Of a stretch of DNA of 64,000 bases, positions 1 to 11,460 are shown piece after piece (the first letter of the stretch is position 1; every line of letters starts with the position of its first letter). The notes under the pieces are model-generated. The model was not told where the DNA came from. It did not search any database and saw only the letters and a program-made list of their open reading frames with translations. The translations under genes were made by a program, and so were the position numbers. Origin of the DNA: Certhia americana (Eukaryota > Chordata > Aves > Passeriformes > Certhiidae). The stretch is from contig CM031859.1 in the NCBI GenBank assembly GCA_018697195.1, forward strand, positions 59,190,633 to 59,254,632, in the 5' to 3' direction.

Positions 1-2630
1 ATGTTATATTGCAGCTCAGGACAAAAATTTTAATTAACATAAATTTGAAATAGAGGTTTTTCTCTAGATTAGAGTGTGGTTTAGGATAATGTCTGGTTTT
101 CATAGGATGTTTAGTGTTCAGTCCTTTTTTCATCCATTCAGCAAAATCTCATTAGAAACTTCTGTGTCCTTGTAAGCTTTGAGTATCCAACAAACTGTCC
201 AATATGAGAAAAGAATGGAAGTGGTCTAGGAAAAAGGGGGTTTTTATACCTGTGAAGAAACAGAAGCTTGTGCTCATGGTCTGTCCTTTATTTGTAAATA
301 GAAATTGCTTACTCTGCTGCAGTGTTGGATGTACACTTTGCTTTGTCATTTATTCACTGTGAGTTTTAGTGTAATTTTATGAACTAGGAGCAAGATGCTC
401 CTTTCTGCTTCAAGATCACTCCTTTCTGAACACTTGCAGATAGAAAATGCTATAAATCCCCATTATGTTGCACCTTTCCATAGAAAAACTATTAAGAAAT
501 TGTGCACAAACCTGAAAACTCCAGAACTTTGTTGTCATGTAAGGGACACAGAAAGGAAGGAAGGGCATTTATCCTTTCATTTAGTGTAGCTATTTGAAGT
601 GACATAATCAGGCTGCTTCTTAGTTCTGTATAGCTCATCTCTTTGGCTGTACTATGTTCTGCCAACCTGAAAGAAAGCTTTGCCATGGAGAAGAGATGTA
701 ATCAGAAGACAGGTTAGGAGAAGGCTGTAGAATGTTACCAAACTCTGGATCTTCCTCCTGATTATGGTCTTTTTTGCTGTGTATGAAGCCACTGATTAAC
801 CCAGGGTAGCAGCTCCTCTTTAAATTCAGTTTTGAATATCCTTGGATAAGTTGGGACAATGGTGGGATGTTGTAAAGTCTGTAGCTCCCCTCTGGTGAAA
901 TGTGAGGAATATGTGCATTTAGATTTGGCAAGAGGGCCAAATTTTAACCTTCTTCTCAGCCAGGAGAGAGTCTGAGAGTCTGGCCAAAGCAGCAGAACTG
1001 GTTAAAGACAGAAAACACCAGGGCTCAAGGCGGAGATCATGATATCAATGCTTGAAGGACTCAGTGAAATATGTTGCACATCACTCATGTATGTTTAGAG
1101 ATGGTGCACTACAGAGATAGAGGCTGTAATGTGATGTCATTTAGACAGCCCATTGCAATCTTTGTTTTATTTTAGCTTCTGTGCTATTGTTTTAGGTATT
1201 CAAAAGATTTCCATTTCTATTTAGCTTTGTGCCCTGCTGGTTTCCTGTTTATGTAGGCGTGCCAAAGTGAAGACCAGGAGTTGGTGTGATATTTGCATGG
1301 TTGAGAGTGTCTGTGGGAATTGTTTTTATGTCAGCATCTGATACTGGAAGGTGGACAGCCAAATGTGTGATAGTGGAAAGATGGAGAATAAGTCTTGTGT
1401 TGCAATTCCAGAGAGTATGTTCTGGGAACAATAAAGTAAGTGAGCGTTTTCATGGCTGGTTTGCCTTAGGGAGAGAGTTCACATTCCACTTGTAAACCTG
1501 TCTACTTGATGTCTGTATAAATACTGGCAAAAAAAGTATTCTTTCAGTGGGGATCATGTCATATACAGGTACTAACAAGTTGCATAATTGAAGTGTTAGA
1601 AGAAGGAAAAGAATTTGAAATTTATAGTCACAGTGGATGTAACCAAGACCTTTTCTTTGCTTCACCTTCTTGTGACAATTTTTAGGAGTTTTATCAGTCC
1701 ATTAAATTGAAGAAGTAAGTTACACTTTCAAAGGATAGCAGTAACACCCTGTGTTTGTTAATCTCCCCTACCTGAAGTCCTGCTTTGGTATACATTAAAA
1801 TTAGGGGTTGTGATAATTACTGGGCAAAATTGCACGTTAGTTGGGAAAAGGCTTGAAAATCTCAATGGAACAGTAAAAAAGGAAATTTGCATATTACAAA
1901 AATTAAAACTGAGTGGGTATGTTGAATAAAATATTTTTAAGAAACTGTAAAAAATGGGCATTTCTTTGTTCATTTTACATTCAGATCTGGTTTATGCATT
2001 AGCAGTAAAAATATTTGGTTACTGTACAGCTTATAACTTTTTTGTTCTTGTGCTTGCTACAGAATCTTCTGTAATGCCCTCAAGTTTAAACCATTAACAG
2101 GGATGATTTTCCTCCTTAATTTTCAATTTTTGAAGTAACACTTCTGTAATAACTTTCATCATATTTTTCTTGATGTAGCTGACTTAAGAGAAAATATGCT
2201 GGAATATGTTTTTTCTTGTTTAAACAGGTGATTTAAATCACAGAACGGATGTATGGTCAAAGTAACTTTTCGTGAATTATAAAAGTGTTCATGAAGAGAA
2301 TATAAAATTAATCATTTCAGTCAGTGGCCTTTCCCAAGAGGAAAGTGTCCCTTGGTTATGTGTTTGTGGAAGTACAGAGAAAAGTATAATATGATAGAGC
2401 CACTGATTTTCAATTTGAACATTATCTAGGTTTTATAAGTATTTAACATAGACATCCATAAAGAGCATTTAAATGTCTTCCAAAAAAAGGAAATACTCAG
2501 ACAAAAGTGTTGCATTACTCAAACAGTGCAGTCTTTTCTGCACATATCCCTGAAGGTAATTAAATACTATGACATTTCTAAACTCTGGTTCAGAAGCAAT
2601 CTTTCATTGTCAGGTATTTCTTAAACTTTT

Positions 2631-2687
2631 CATGCTTGGACTTCCATCCCAAATCTTGTCATGCCTGGACTTGCACCCAAATCTCAG
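2631..2687. repeat. 29-bp tandem duplication, two diverged copies
   Basis: Two adjacent copies beginning CATGCTTGGACTTCCATCCC and CATGCCTGGACTTGCACCCA, both continuing AAATCT. A local slippage-type duplication in intron 1. Confidence 0.8.
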
Positions 2688-2993
2688 TTTGAAGGCAAAA
2701 TAGTAAAAGGCTGTTCCTAATTGTTTCAGTTATATTGCTAATCCAAATATTTGTAGGGGTGATGCTCTCTGTGTAGATGAAGCACTGTGTGCTTTATTTT
2801 TTTCTATGAAATAAATGATTTGCCTCAAGCTGGTCTTTTCAAGTTGATATATTTAAACTGACCCATTTTTAGATAGGGAGATCTGGCACTGCCTTGGAAT
2901 CATGAGTGCAAATTAGTTGTTGGGGTTTTTTTAGTCTGAGGTAGCCTGCAGTATGCCAGCTTGCCTCTCCAGTGAGTGCTTCGTGTGGGATAA

Positions 2994-3239
2994 GAGAATT
3001 CACATGAGACTGTGCGGAGGCAGCCGCAGAAAGCAATGGATGCCATTTCAGGTGAAACTCCTCCAGCACTTGTGGAGACCCATTGCTGTGAAGTTACTAC
3101 AAACAAGCCTCTTGAGTCTTTTTATGATCAAGTTGCTGAATTGCTTAGCTCTTCTTTTGGGGAAGCTTTCTTGGTTTTATCCTTGCTTTATGTTTCCAGT
3201 TGCTTTATTTGTAACAATGTGATATGTACTTTTGATATA
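2994..3239 (+). other. Unrecognised short frame with protein-like composition
   Basis: An open frame, entered after a TAA at 2991, encodes a hydrophilic stretch with balanced composition (for example MDAISGETPPALVETHCCEV at about 3036-3095), then turns hydrophobic and stops. There is no ATG in good context at its start and no clear splice pair, and I do not recognise the family. It may be chance or a small decayed retrocopy. Confidence 0.12.
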
Positions 3240-5656
3240 TAGGGTGGGTAGGATTATCAGTTCTCCATTTTTTTAAAAGAGCCCTAGGAAGTGCTGTGTC
3301 TGCTTTTCAATGAATATTCAAAGGTTTTTGTAATAGTGGCTTTCACTGAGAAGTTAAGATGTAAATATTTTTTCCTGTATTTTAGATGAAAGTTCATTTG
3401 TGTGTTCTTTATAAAAGACTTGAGATATGGAGAACTGCAGAGGAAAGAAACATAAAAAAAATAATCCAGGGTAAATGAGCAGCTGTGTGGTGTTTAGATA
3501 TCTAGATACCTGCCAAGTTAAATCATGACAATAAGACACTGGACCCACTATTCCTAAGATTATGAGTGGGATTTCCTCATAGCAGCTGAGTGGATCTAGA
3601 AATCACAGTTGAACTTCATTCTGCTTCCTATGTGCTCCTACCTGTTCTCTGGCACTCATTATTTTCACAGTGAATTAAATTGTATAGGAAATTGGTCAAA
3701 CAGAAAATCAATGTTTTGGGGAGATTTTTGAGTTTGATGATCTCGGTTTTTTCAAGTTTGGTGGGTTTGGTTTTTTTGTTGGTTTTTTTTCAGAAAAGTG
3801 AACAGATGAAGAACAATTCTTCTGTTTTAACTCAGTGTTAGCCAGCTCATTTGTGCTATACAGGGTTAGTAACAGTGGAGTGTGGCCAGAGGTGGGGATT
3901 GCATTGACAGGCGTTTGCCCTTTAGCAAGAGCTAGGCTTTGCATCTAGCCTTTAGACCTTATAGATTGGGGAGGGTGAAAACAAGCTATGGCTCATTGAA
4001 AGCTCAGAGTCCAATAACTGGCAGCAGCTTATTTGTGTGTGCTTCAGTTTCCAGAGGATCCCACGAAAAATCATCTTGAAGCTCATGCTCCTTTAGGGAC
4101 TTAGCTGTGGCGTAAGGAATTTCCGCTTGTTTTGTCCCAGTTTTCATTTTGGTTCATTAGTACTTGGGATTAACCTGATGGTTTAGTTATAAAATCACAT
4201 AACAGGAAATAATAAGAAATAATAAGGAAGCAATATGAAGCACAACAGGAAAGAAAGTGTTCTATAAGGGCAGTTTAAAAGAAATTACAAGTGTAGGCAT
4301 TTAGTGGAATTCATTGATTGGTAGTCTTACACTATGAAAAACAAACCTTGCACTGTATGCAAAACTGTAAAATTTAAGTGCAAATGTATTTTTAGTTTTA
4401 CAAGTAAGTAATTACTTGGGGAACGGCAATAGCAATAAAGCAAGACTTTGATTTGCTGCGTGTTTGGAAGCTATGCCTTTTATAAGTTTGTTTCTTGAGG
4501 ATATGTTATACTTGCATTGACTTTTCATAAGAGTCAGGCACTTGATGTATCAACCACTTTGGTTGATATTCCCCATTTTCTTACTACCTTGCTTGGAAAT
4601 TGCTGGCCAACAGTTGATGGAATCAAAATTTTTAAAATAGTTTTGTAAACCAACGATGTTCCTGATCTCTAGAGCAAAGAAAAATGTAATTGCCTTTGCA
4701 GGAGCTTCAGTAACCACATCTGTTTTGCAGACAGGTTCATTTTGCATTATGCATTTTATCTATTCCAGCTTTGAAGTTTAACGGGAGATCATTAGAGTTA
4801 ATTCATGTAGCAATAAAAATTGGGAGGTCACGCAAGGCTGTTACTTTGTTGTATATCTGCTCTGAAGATACAGAAAGAACTTCAGTTATAGGAGAGTTCA
4901 TGGTTATCTTCTACAATGTCATAGTCAACAGGGCTTGCTTTGCTGCATCCAAATCCAACCAGTGTAAATCTTATTTCAATGGTAATGCATTACAATTTAA
5001 TGGAGTCAGTGTTTCAAGGAGTTCCATTGAATGCTTGCAGGTTTGAGCCAGAGGAGAGAGGTCCCTGCAGTCTCTCATTCTTAATAATTGCATATGGGTT
5101 TGAACAGCTTTAAAGACCAAACTGCATCCAGTTTCTACATGAAACTTTGAAGACCAGTTGTTGAGCTTTTGCTGTTCAGGGTAATGTTAAGCTAATTTTG
5201 TTTTGTAATAGGTTGGCAATAACCTATAAAGCACTTACCTTATTAGGTTTAAGGATCATGCTGGTTCAGTAATCTGTATGATTTTATCATATTAATCTTC
5301 TTTGTTTTAAGTAGTCGTTTCTACAGGCTTGTAGAGGCTAGGTTAGTTACACACTGCAGTTACTATTAGTTTGTATGTGTTTCCACTTTAAAATATTTTC
5401 AATTAGAATTAATTTTAAATGGAGTTAGCCGCAAAAAATGTAGCAAGTGTAGAAAAAATAAGATGTATCTAATACTGTAAAATAGAGAATAAACTGATAA
5501 AGGATTTAAGCAATGTTAAATGATATATTTAAATGCCTCTCATATGAATCCATTCAATAAATATGCATTTCTGATTAGGGCATAATATTTTAGAACATCA
5601 AGATGATGAGGAGGTAGTATTCTGGCTATTGCTTCTGTTCCTGTTGTCATTCTGCC

Positions 5657-5672
5657 TTTTTTTTTTTTTTTT
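5657..5672. repeat. T16 homopolymer run
   Basis: Sixteen consecutive T in intron 1. No retrocopy body was recognised beside it. Confidence 0.9.
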
Positions 5673-8600
5673 AACAACTGATCCGTGTTCCATAGTCTGC
5701 ACATGCTTGCAGCATTCCAGATTTCTTGAATTTGAAATGAACAAATTGTCAGAAGAGTGGTGATTTTTGTCTTGTATTTTATCAAGTAAGTTTCTGAAAC
5801 TGCTTTAACACTGTAAATTGAGGAAGTGAATTATTTAGAAAGAATGTTCAAAACAAATAATAATCATGAAATAAATACTTTTTTTTAAAGCAAATTTTAG
5901 ATTCTGAAATTAGTATGTGTGTTCCTTAATATCCCTTAAAACAATTCAATAGGGATTTTAAAAGCTGTACAAAAGAATGAGGCAAATGTAGGAAACTAAT
6001 GCAAAACTTCCTTAGCTAATCTTGTTAGGAATTTCATGTAACATTACTTGGACTAATCTATACTCAAATTATACCACATTATTTGTGTGACAGCAGCATG
6101 CTTCCAAAAAAAACCAAGTAAATAGAAGGAACCCTCCAAACTCCAGAATAGCAAAATTATTTCAGTCTGATCATTCTCTTTGCCCTGTTTATCTTTATAA
6201 AGTCTTTATCAGGCAGCAGCTTCCAAGGTTTTTGCTGTGCCTTCACATCTTGCCCATCTTTACATCTTCCTCTGCCTGTGTTGCTCTTTATTCATGTCCT
6301 TGGCTGCTTTCTTTGCATTGGTAACGTATCATTAGAAAAATAAGTTATAAGCTGTTTTTGTTCTTCTAGCCCAGAGTCTTGCTGTGCCTTTAATCTGTCT
6401 ATATATGGGTGTTTTGTTGCCATCTCTAAATTGGAAGAGGTCAAGGTTAGAACATGGTTTCACAAGAGGCTGTGGTCTGAATGAAAACATTACTGACAGC
6501 TGCTGAAACTGAGGTCTCCTCCCACTGTCCAAATTTCCCTCTCCCTGTAGTTTCATGTGTGCTTCTTTCTCCCTTGTTTGTTGGTGTGCCAATACCGTTT
6601 TCAAGTGCATGTTTGGTTTGTTAGAGAGACAGAAAGAGAAGTCAACAGAATGGTGTCATTTTCATGCATTTTGGTAAACTAACTTCCCTCACAAATAACC
6701 TGATGAAGATTTGTGTTGGCATAAGGGCAGAAGTTTGGGACAGTGGCTTGGAGCAATGATGCAGTGGAGTTGAAAGGAAGGGTGAGCTGAGAGGAGTCAT
6801 AAATGAGAGTGGAAGGAGAAACAACAAACCCCTTGGGCTTACTTTAAAGAAAGCAGCCCAGTCTCATTCAGATGTTAACTTGTAACATGTGGAACTGAAC
6901 CCAGGCTGCACAGTGCCAGCCTTCTGTCTTCTGCTGGACACCACCTGCATGCCAATAGCCACTGGTATATTAAACAGGCAGTATGTAGAGAAACAGAAAT
7001 GAAGGTGATGATATAGGAAAAAGAATAATAACTTTATTTATGTTACTTTGCTCAACTTATATTTATATTATATGTTTCCTATAGTACTTATATTTTATAT
7101 CTGCTACAAAGAGTTTTATATTGATGAACAGTTTGACATAGAGTATCCTCTTAACAGTCTTGCAAGCCAAGCTTGTAGGGTTTTTTTAAAATAGTGTAAT
7201 TAAGTGATGGCTATTTCATCTTTGCATGAAATTTGTACTTTTATTGTTTTCTACCTGCCAACTAAGCAAATATTAATTTAAATCTCCAATGTATAAAACT
7301 TTTTTAAATACAGGCTCAGTCAGCCTCTCTCCAGATACCCGTACTGGATAGATTTATCATTTACTGTCTCTCCCCATCAGAGAATAACTTTCAGGAAAGC
7401 CTTCATCTTTCCAGGAAAGGCCTTCAGGAGACTTCTTTTCTCCCCTTTTCTAATGACAATGCTTGAAAGTTGTAGGACTCTGACTGTGCCTGCTCCCCAG
7501 TCACAGTTTCTATATGTATTTTTCTGCTGATCTCAGTAGCCACAGGGAGCATGGTTACACAGTTACGAGGGCTGCTGGGTGGTAAGATTTGCTTCTGTGC
7601 TTCTCCATCCTTTATTCACAGGGGTCATGCTTGATAATTATCTCTTCTGTGCCAGGGTGTTTTTATTTTTATCAAGCTGTGACAGACTAGTCTTCCACCA
7701 GATTTTATTTCCCTCCTACACTCATGCAAACTTTCACATGATGCTTCAAAAAAGCAGCTGAAAAGCCAAGCAAAAAGCAGGGCTAAAAGTATCAAAGTTC
7801 TCAATTCAAAACTTCAAGGTATGTTGCAGTTTGCAGTATGGAGATCCAAATATTTTTGTCTGAAAAAAACTATTTTTACAGTAACAGATTTTAATGGGGT
7901 CTGTGGTCTAGTAATATTTTCTAAAAATGTGTTTTCTGGGATAGACCTAATCAGTACTTGCTGTCGTTACTGGCTGATTAAAAACAACTGTTTTACCCTA
8001 AGATGTAAACTGAGGACATCAGTTCACATCTAATAGTCACCAAGTGCCAATTGGAAAAGGTTTGTCATTGCTTGCTCTGCAGTAGGACAGAGGTTTGTCC
8101 TGGAGCTCTCTGCTCTTTATTGAAGTGTTACTGGCAGTGGGCAGGTCTCTGCACAGGGAGTCCCTCTGCAGGGAAAATTTTGAAATTTGCTGTCAGGAAA
8201 TACCCACTAAGGTTTGCTTTAAAAGCTCACTGAAAATACCTTCCTAAAAAGATACTTGTAATATCTGAGGAAAGCTGCTGCCTGAAGGGATACATCCTCA
8301 ATTAAATTAATTAAGGAATCTGAGCAAACATGAGGGATAATCTTTTTCTCTGTTCAGTATTTGACAGTTCTAAAAGTAGTAACACTAGAAGTGTTTAAAA
8401 TAATATTGACTTAATGTAACAATACAAATGCATTTGTTATATAAGCATGCAAATATAAAATATATAAATATGCAATTCTACAGATTTCTTTTTCAAAATT
8501 TTGAGCTAAGATCCATGTTTTTAATTCAAAGTCACTTTTAATGGATTTTTTAATAACTGAGGAGAAGTAAGGGTTTTTTCCCCTTATTTTTAAACAAACA

Positions 8601-11299
8601 TGAAAAAAAAAATTCTAATCAGTATTGGCTGTTTTTTGTTTGGTTTGTTTTTTTAAATTTAGCTCACAAATATTTCAAAAATTATTTGGATGTTTTTAAA
8701 GGAGAGATGTCATTGAGCTCTCTGCGAGCCCATGTAATATTTTATGGTCTGTACATAAATCAGACTGCATTAAGTGGTCCTGCCCAGACTTACTGTCTGA
8801 ATCTCTGTAAGGAGCTGCAAGGACCAGTTTCTCAGCTTGAAATAATTTTTTAATTTGTGGAATATTACTTGGTCATTATTCCCAAAGATGCCATCTTCAG
8901 TCTTTTCTGCATTACTGCTGAATTAGTTCCAAGTCAAAGGTGGTAAAGTACATGTTGTCACACCTTGAAAACAACTTTAAGCGAAGTGGATTGCTTCACA
9001 CTTGCTTGTGAAGATTGTACAGGGCTTTGAGAGTGGGGATTTTTTCACTGCAGGTGGACTTGGTTCAGCAAGGCAGGGACAGATTTTTTTCATGCTTTTT
9101 TATGGTACTGAAAACATTACTTTTTAGCAATGCTGGGATTTCTTAGATTTTCAGCACATCTATTTGTTCTTTCTACCAATTTCGTCATGGTGGCCCCTAG
9201 TTTCCATCCTGTGAGTATCAGTGAGAATTTGTGTATGCAATGCCATTGCTGTTTTTGTGTTGGCAAGCGTCAAAATTGTAGCGTGCCTACTGTGCTACCC
9301 TGAGATTATCTCATGTTACCTTTCACACACATACAGCTCTTGTTTGTTCAACAGACTTCAGCACAGTTGCAATTTCTTGGGTTTGTGTAATGAATAATGC
9401 AATAGAAGAGTGAGAGAGCTGTGCTATATTTAGTGTTCATTAATGTACACGTTCTCTCTAATCCTTTTAAAAATATGTCCTTGCAGTCTATTTGTACTCT
9501 TCTCCGGGCATATTACAGTAGTTTGGTTTTCAGTAGTCCTTTGTGGCAAGAAATAAATTGAGGAGTATGACATTCATGCAGTATGAAAGCTTCTCTTTGG
9601 CTATTCGTTCTGACTGGCTTCTCCTGAAATGAGGGGAGCAAGGCTTATATCTACCTAGCCTTATATCTTACTGCTGCTTCCTTTAGCTAACACAGATCTC
9701 ATAAATCTGGGTCTTTGAAGATTTTCCTAAAAGCATACATTTGAAGGATGTTTCCTGGTATTTCAACATTTGAATCATCTATTTGTTATGTGAAACCACA
9801 GAATCTCTTGATCCTTATCTCTTTTTAATACCCAGTTGTCTTTTTAATCTTTGGTAACTTGTTGCACCTGTAGTGTTGCATTCATGTAGGGAGAGATGAT
9901 TTCCACTCATTAGACTAAGCGCCGTGCAATGCATACGGACTCAATGCATCCATGAAACCCTCTAGGTTTGGTGAAACAGTCATGTATTTTTAACAGGATT
10001 ATGCAGGGACGTAAATGCTTTGTACATGGCAGCTGGTATGAAAAGTGTTTCCATTCTCTCTCTGTCCTGTCGGCAGAAGTGATGGACAGTGGAGTTGACA
10101 TTTGTCATCGCTTGCTCAGAGTTAACATTCCACTGAGGTTAACTGATTTGTAGTGCAAAAGCTTGCATGTCTGAATCATCATTAAAGCAGTCCACAGAAA
10201 TAGGGAAGACAATGTTAAATAAACTTGATTGATACCTAGAAACTTTAGATGAAGCCCTAAGGCCTAGAACTTCTTTGGTTTTTTACTTTTGTTTTTAGGC
10301 TTATTTTATGATTTCTTATGCAGACATCAGAAATACATGAAGTGACCTTGGTATTCTACTCATACCTACTTAATCTAACAGTTATGAAGAGAGTCTTCAG
10401 CCTGTGTATTTTCTAAGATGGTCCTGCTGTGCTTCTGTAATGCCTATGCTCATATTCTTCTTTTTGCAGAGAGACAAAGAGATACTTGTATTTGTATATT
10501 GGTTAAATTCCACTGTTTCTGTCCTTTTTGATTTAATCATATGTGAAGCACAGGGAAAAAATTTGCTAAAGCTGTAATCCAGTCTTAAACCCTGCATGTA
10601 TACTGTAAATCTGGTAAACATAAAGCCATTTTTGCCGTGGTCAAGGGCTGTTGATGTTGCCATAGACCTGCCCCTGGATTGTTTGCTCCCAGGTGTGTTG
10701 AGCTGTCATTTGCATTATTCTTACCTTGTAAATGAGTAAACAAGTTTACTAAGTTACTAGAAATGGGTTAAGAAAGAAAATCAGCAGAGGTGTTACAATA
10801 TTAATTGTCACCAAGACTGCTAAAGGAATGCATTGCATGTTCTTGAGCACCATCTTTCTGGTGGATGATAAATCCATTTTATTGACTTAGTTATGTATTT
10901 CAGTGTGGCTTATTTCATCATGTTACAGGCTCCTTCTGATTATTTCCCCTTTCCTCTCTGTGCCCAATTTACTCTTACGTAATTGGGCAGCAGGTGAAGA
11001 AATATATAATCTTATTATCCTATGATAACAATATTTTATCTTCTTATGTAAATGAGTATTGCTTATTAGTGAAGTCATTATTATGCTACTTGTGCCCTTA
11101 TTATATTGAACATATTACGAAAAATTCCAGAAATGTCATGGACACATAAACAGACATTTCAGCTTCAATAAACATTTCAAGGCAAGTAATGTATCAAGAG
11201 AAGAAAGTGAATTCTTCATATGCATTTTTAGAGGTAAACAGTTTTTGAGAGCAAGTTGCGTTACGTGTTGTTGATTGTTGAATCTTTTTCTTTTTCCAG

Positions 11300-11460
11300 T
11301 TGCCCATATTTGTCAGAGAAGATTACGCCTGCTATACCTGCAATTGGTGGGATCCTTTTCTTTTTCGTGATGGGGACCCTGCTGCGCACTAGTTTCAGTG
11401 ATCCTGGTGTCCTCCCCCGTGCAACACCAGATGAGGCAGCAGATCTAGAGAGACAAATAG
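11300..11460 (+). CDS. ZDHHC14: ZDHHC14 exon 2 (second membrane segment, DPG motif)
   Basis: The acceptor is a pyrimidine run ending TTTTTCCAG at 11299, and the donor is GTAACA at 11461. The first base completes a split codon from exon 1, and the exon then encodes 53 residues starting [12 protein letters not shown] hydrophobic stretch ([17 protein letters not shown]) is the second transmembrane helix. It is followed by the cytosolic DPG motif (GAT CCT GGT at 11400-11408), which is conserved in the family beside the second membrane helix. The exon ends one base into a codon. The open frame runs on briefly into intron 2 before a stop, but the GT donor and the match to exon 3 fix the end. Confidence 0.95.

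Larger units (their letters stand above)
1..11299 (+). other. ZDHHC14: 3' part of ZDHHC14 intron 1
   Basis: AT-rich noncoding DNA upstream of exon 2. No exon of the missing ZDHHC14 N terminus and no CpG-island promoter is visible. Small open frames on both strands lack family similarity, conserved start context or splice signals. Contents noted: a 29-bp tandem duplication at 2631-2687, a T16 run at 5657-5672, a weakly coding-like frame at about 2994-3240, and scattered T- and G/T-rich simple stretches (3740-3790, 8620-8660). Confidence 0.85.

Noticed and set aside
1..11299. Search for ZDHHC14 exon 1 or promoter
   Set aside because: No frame encodes the N-terminal membrane segment expected before CPYL, and there is no CpG-rich promoter-like region. 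Exon 1 must lie upstream of the window.
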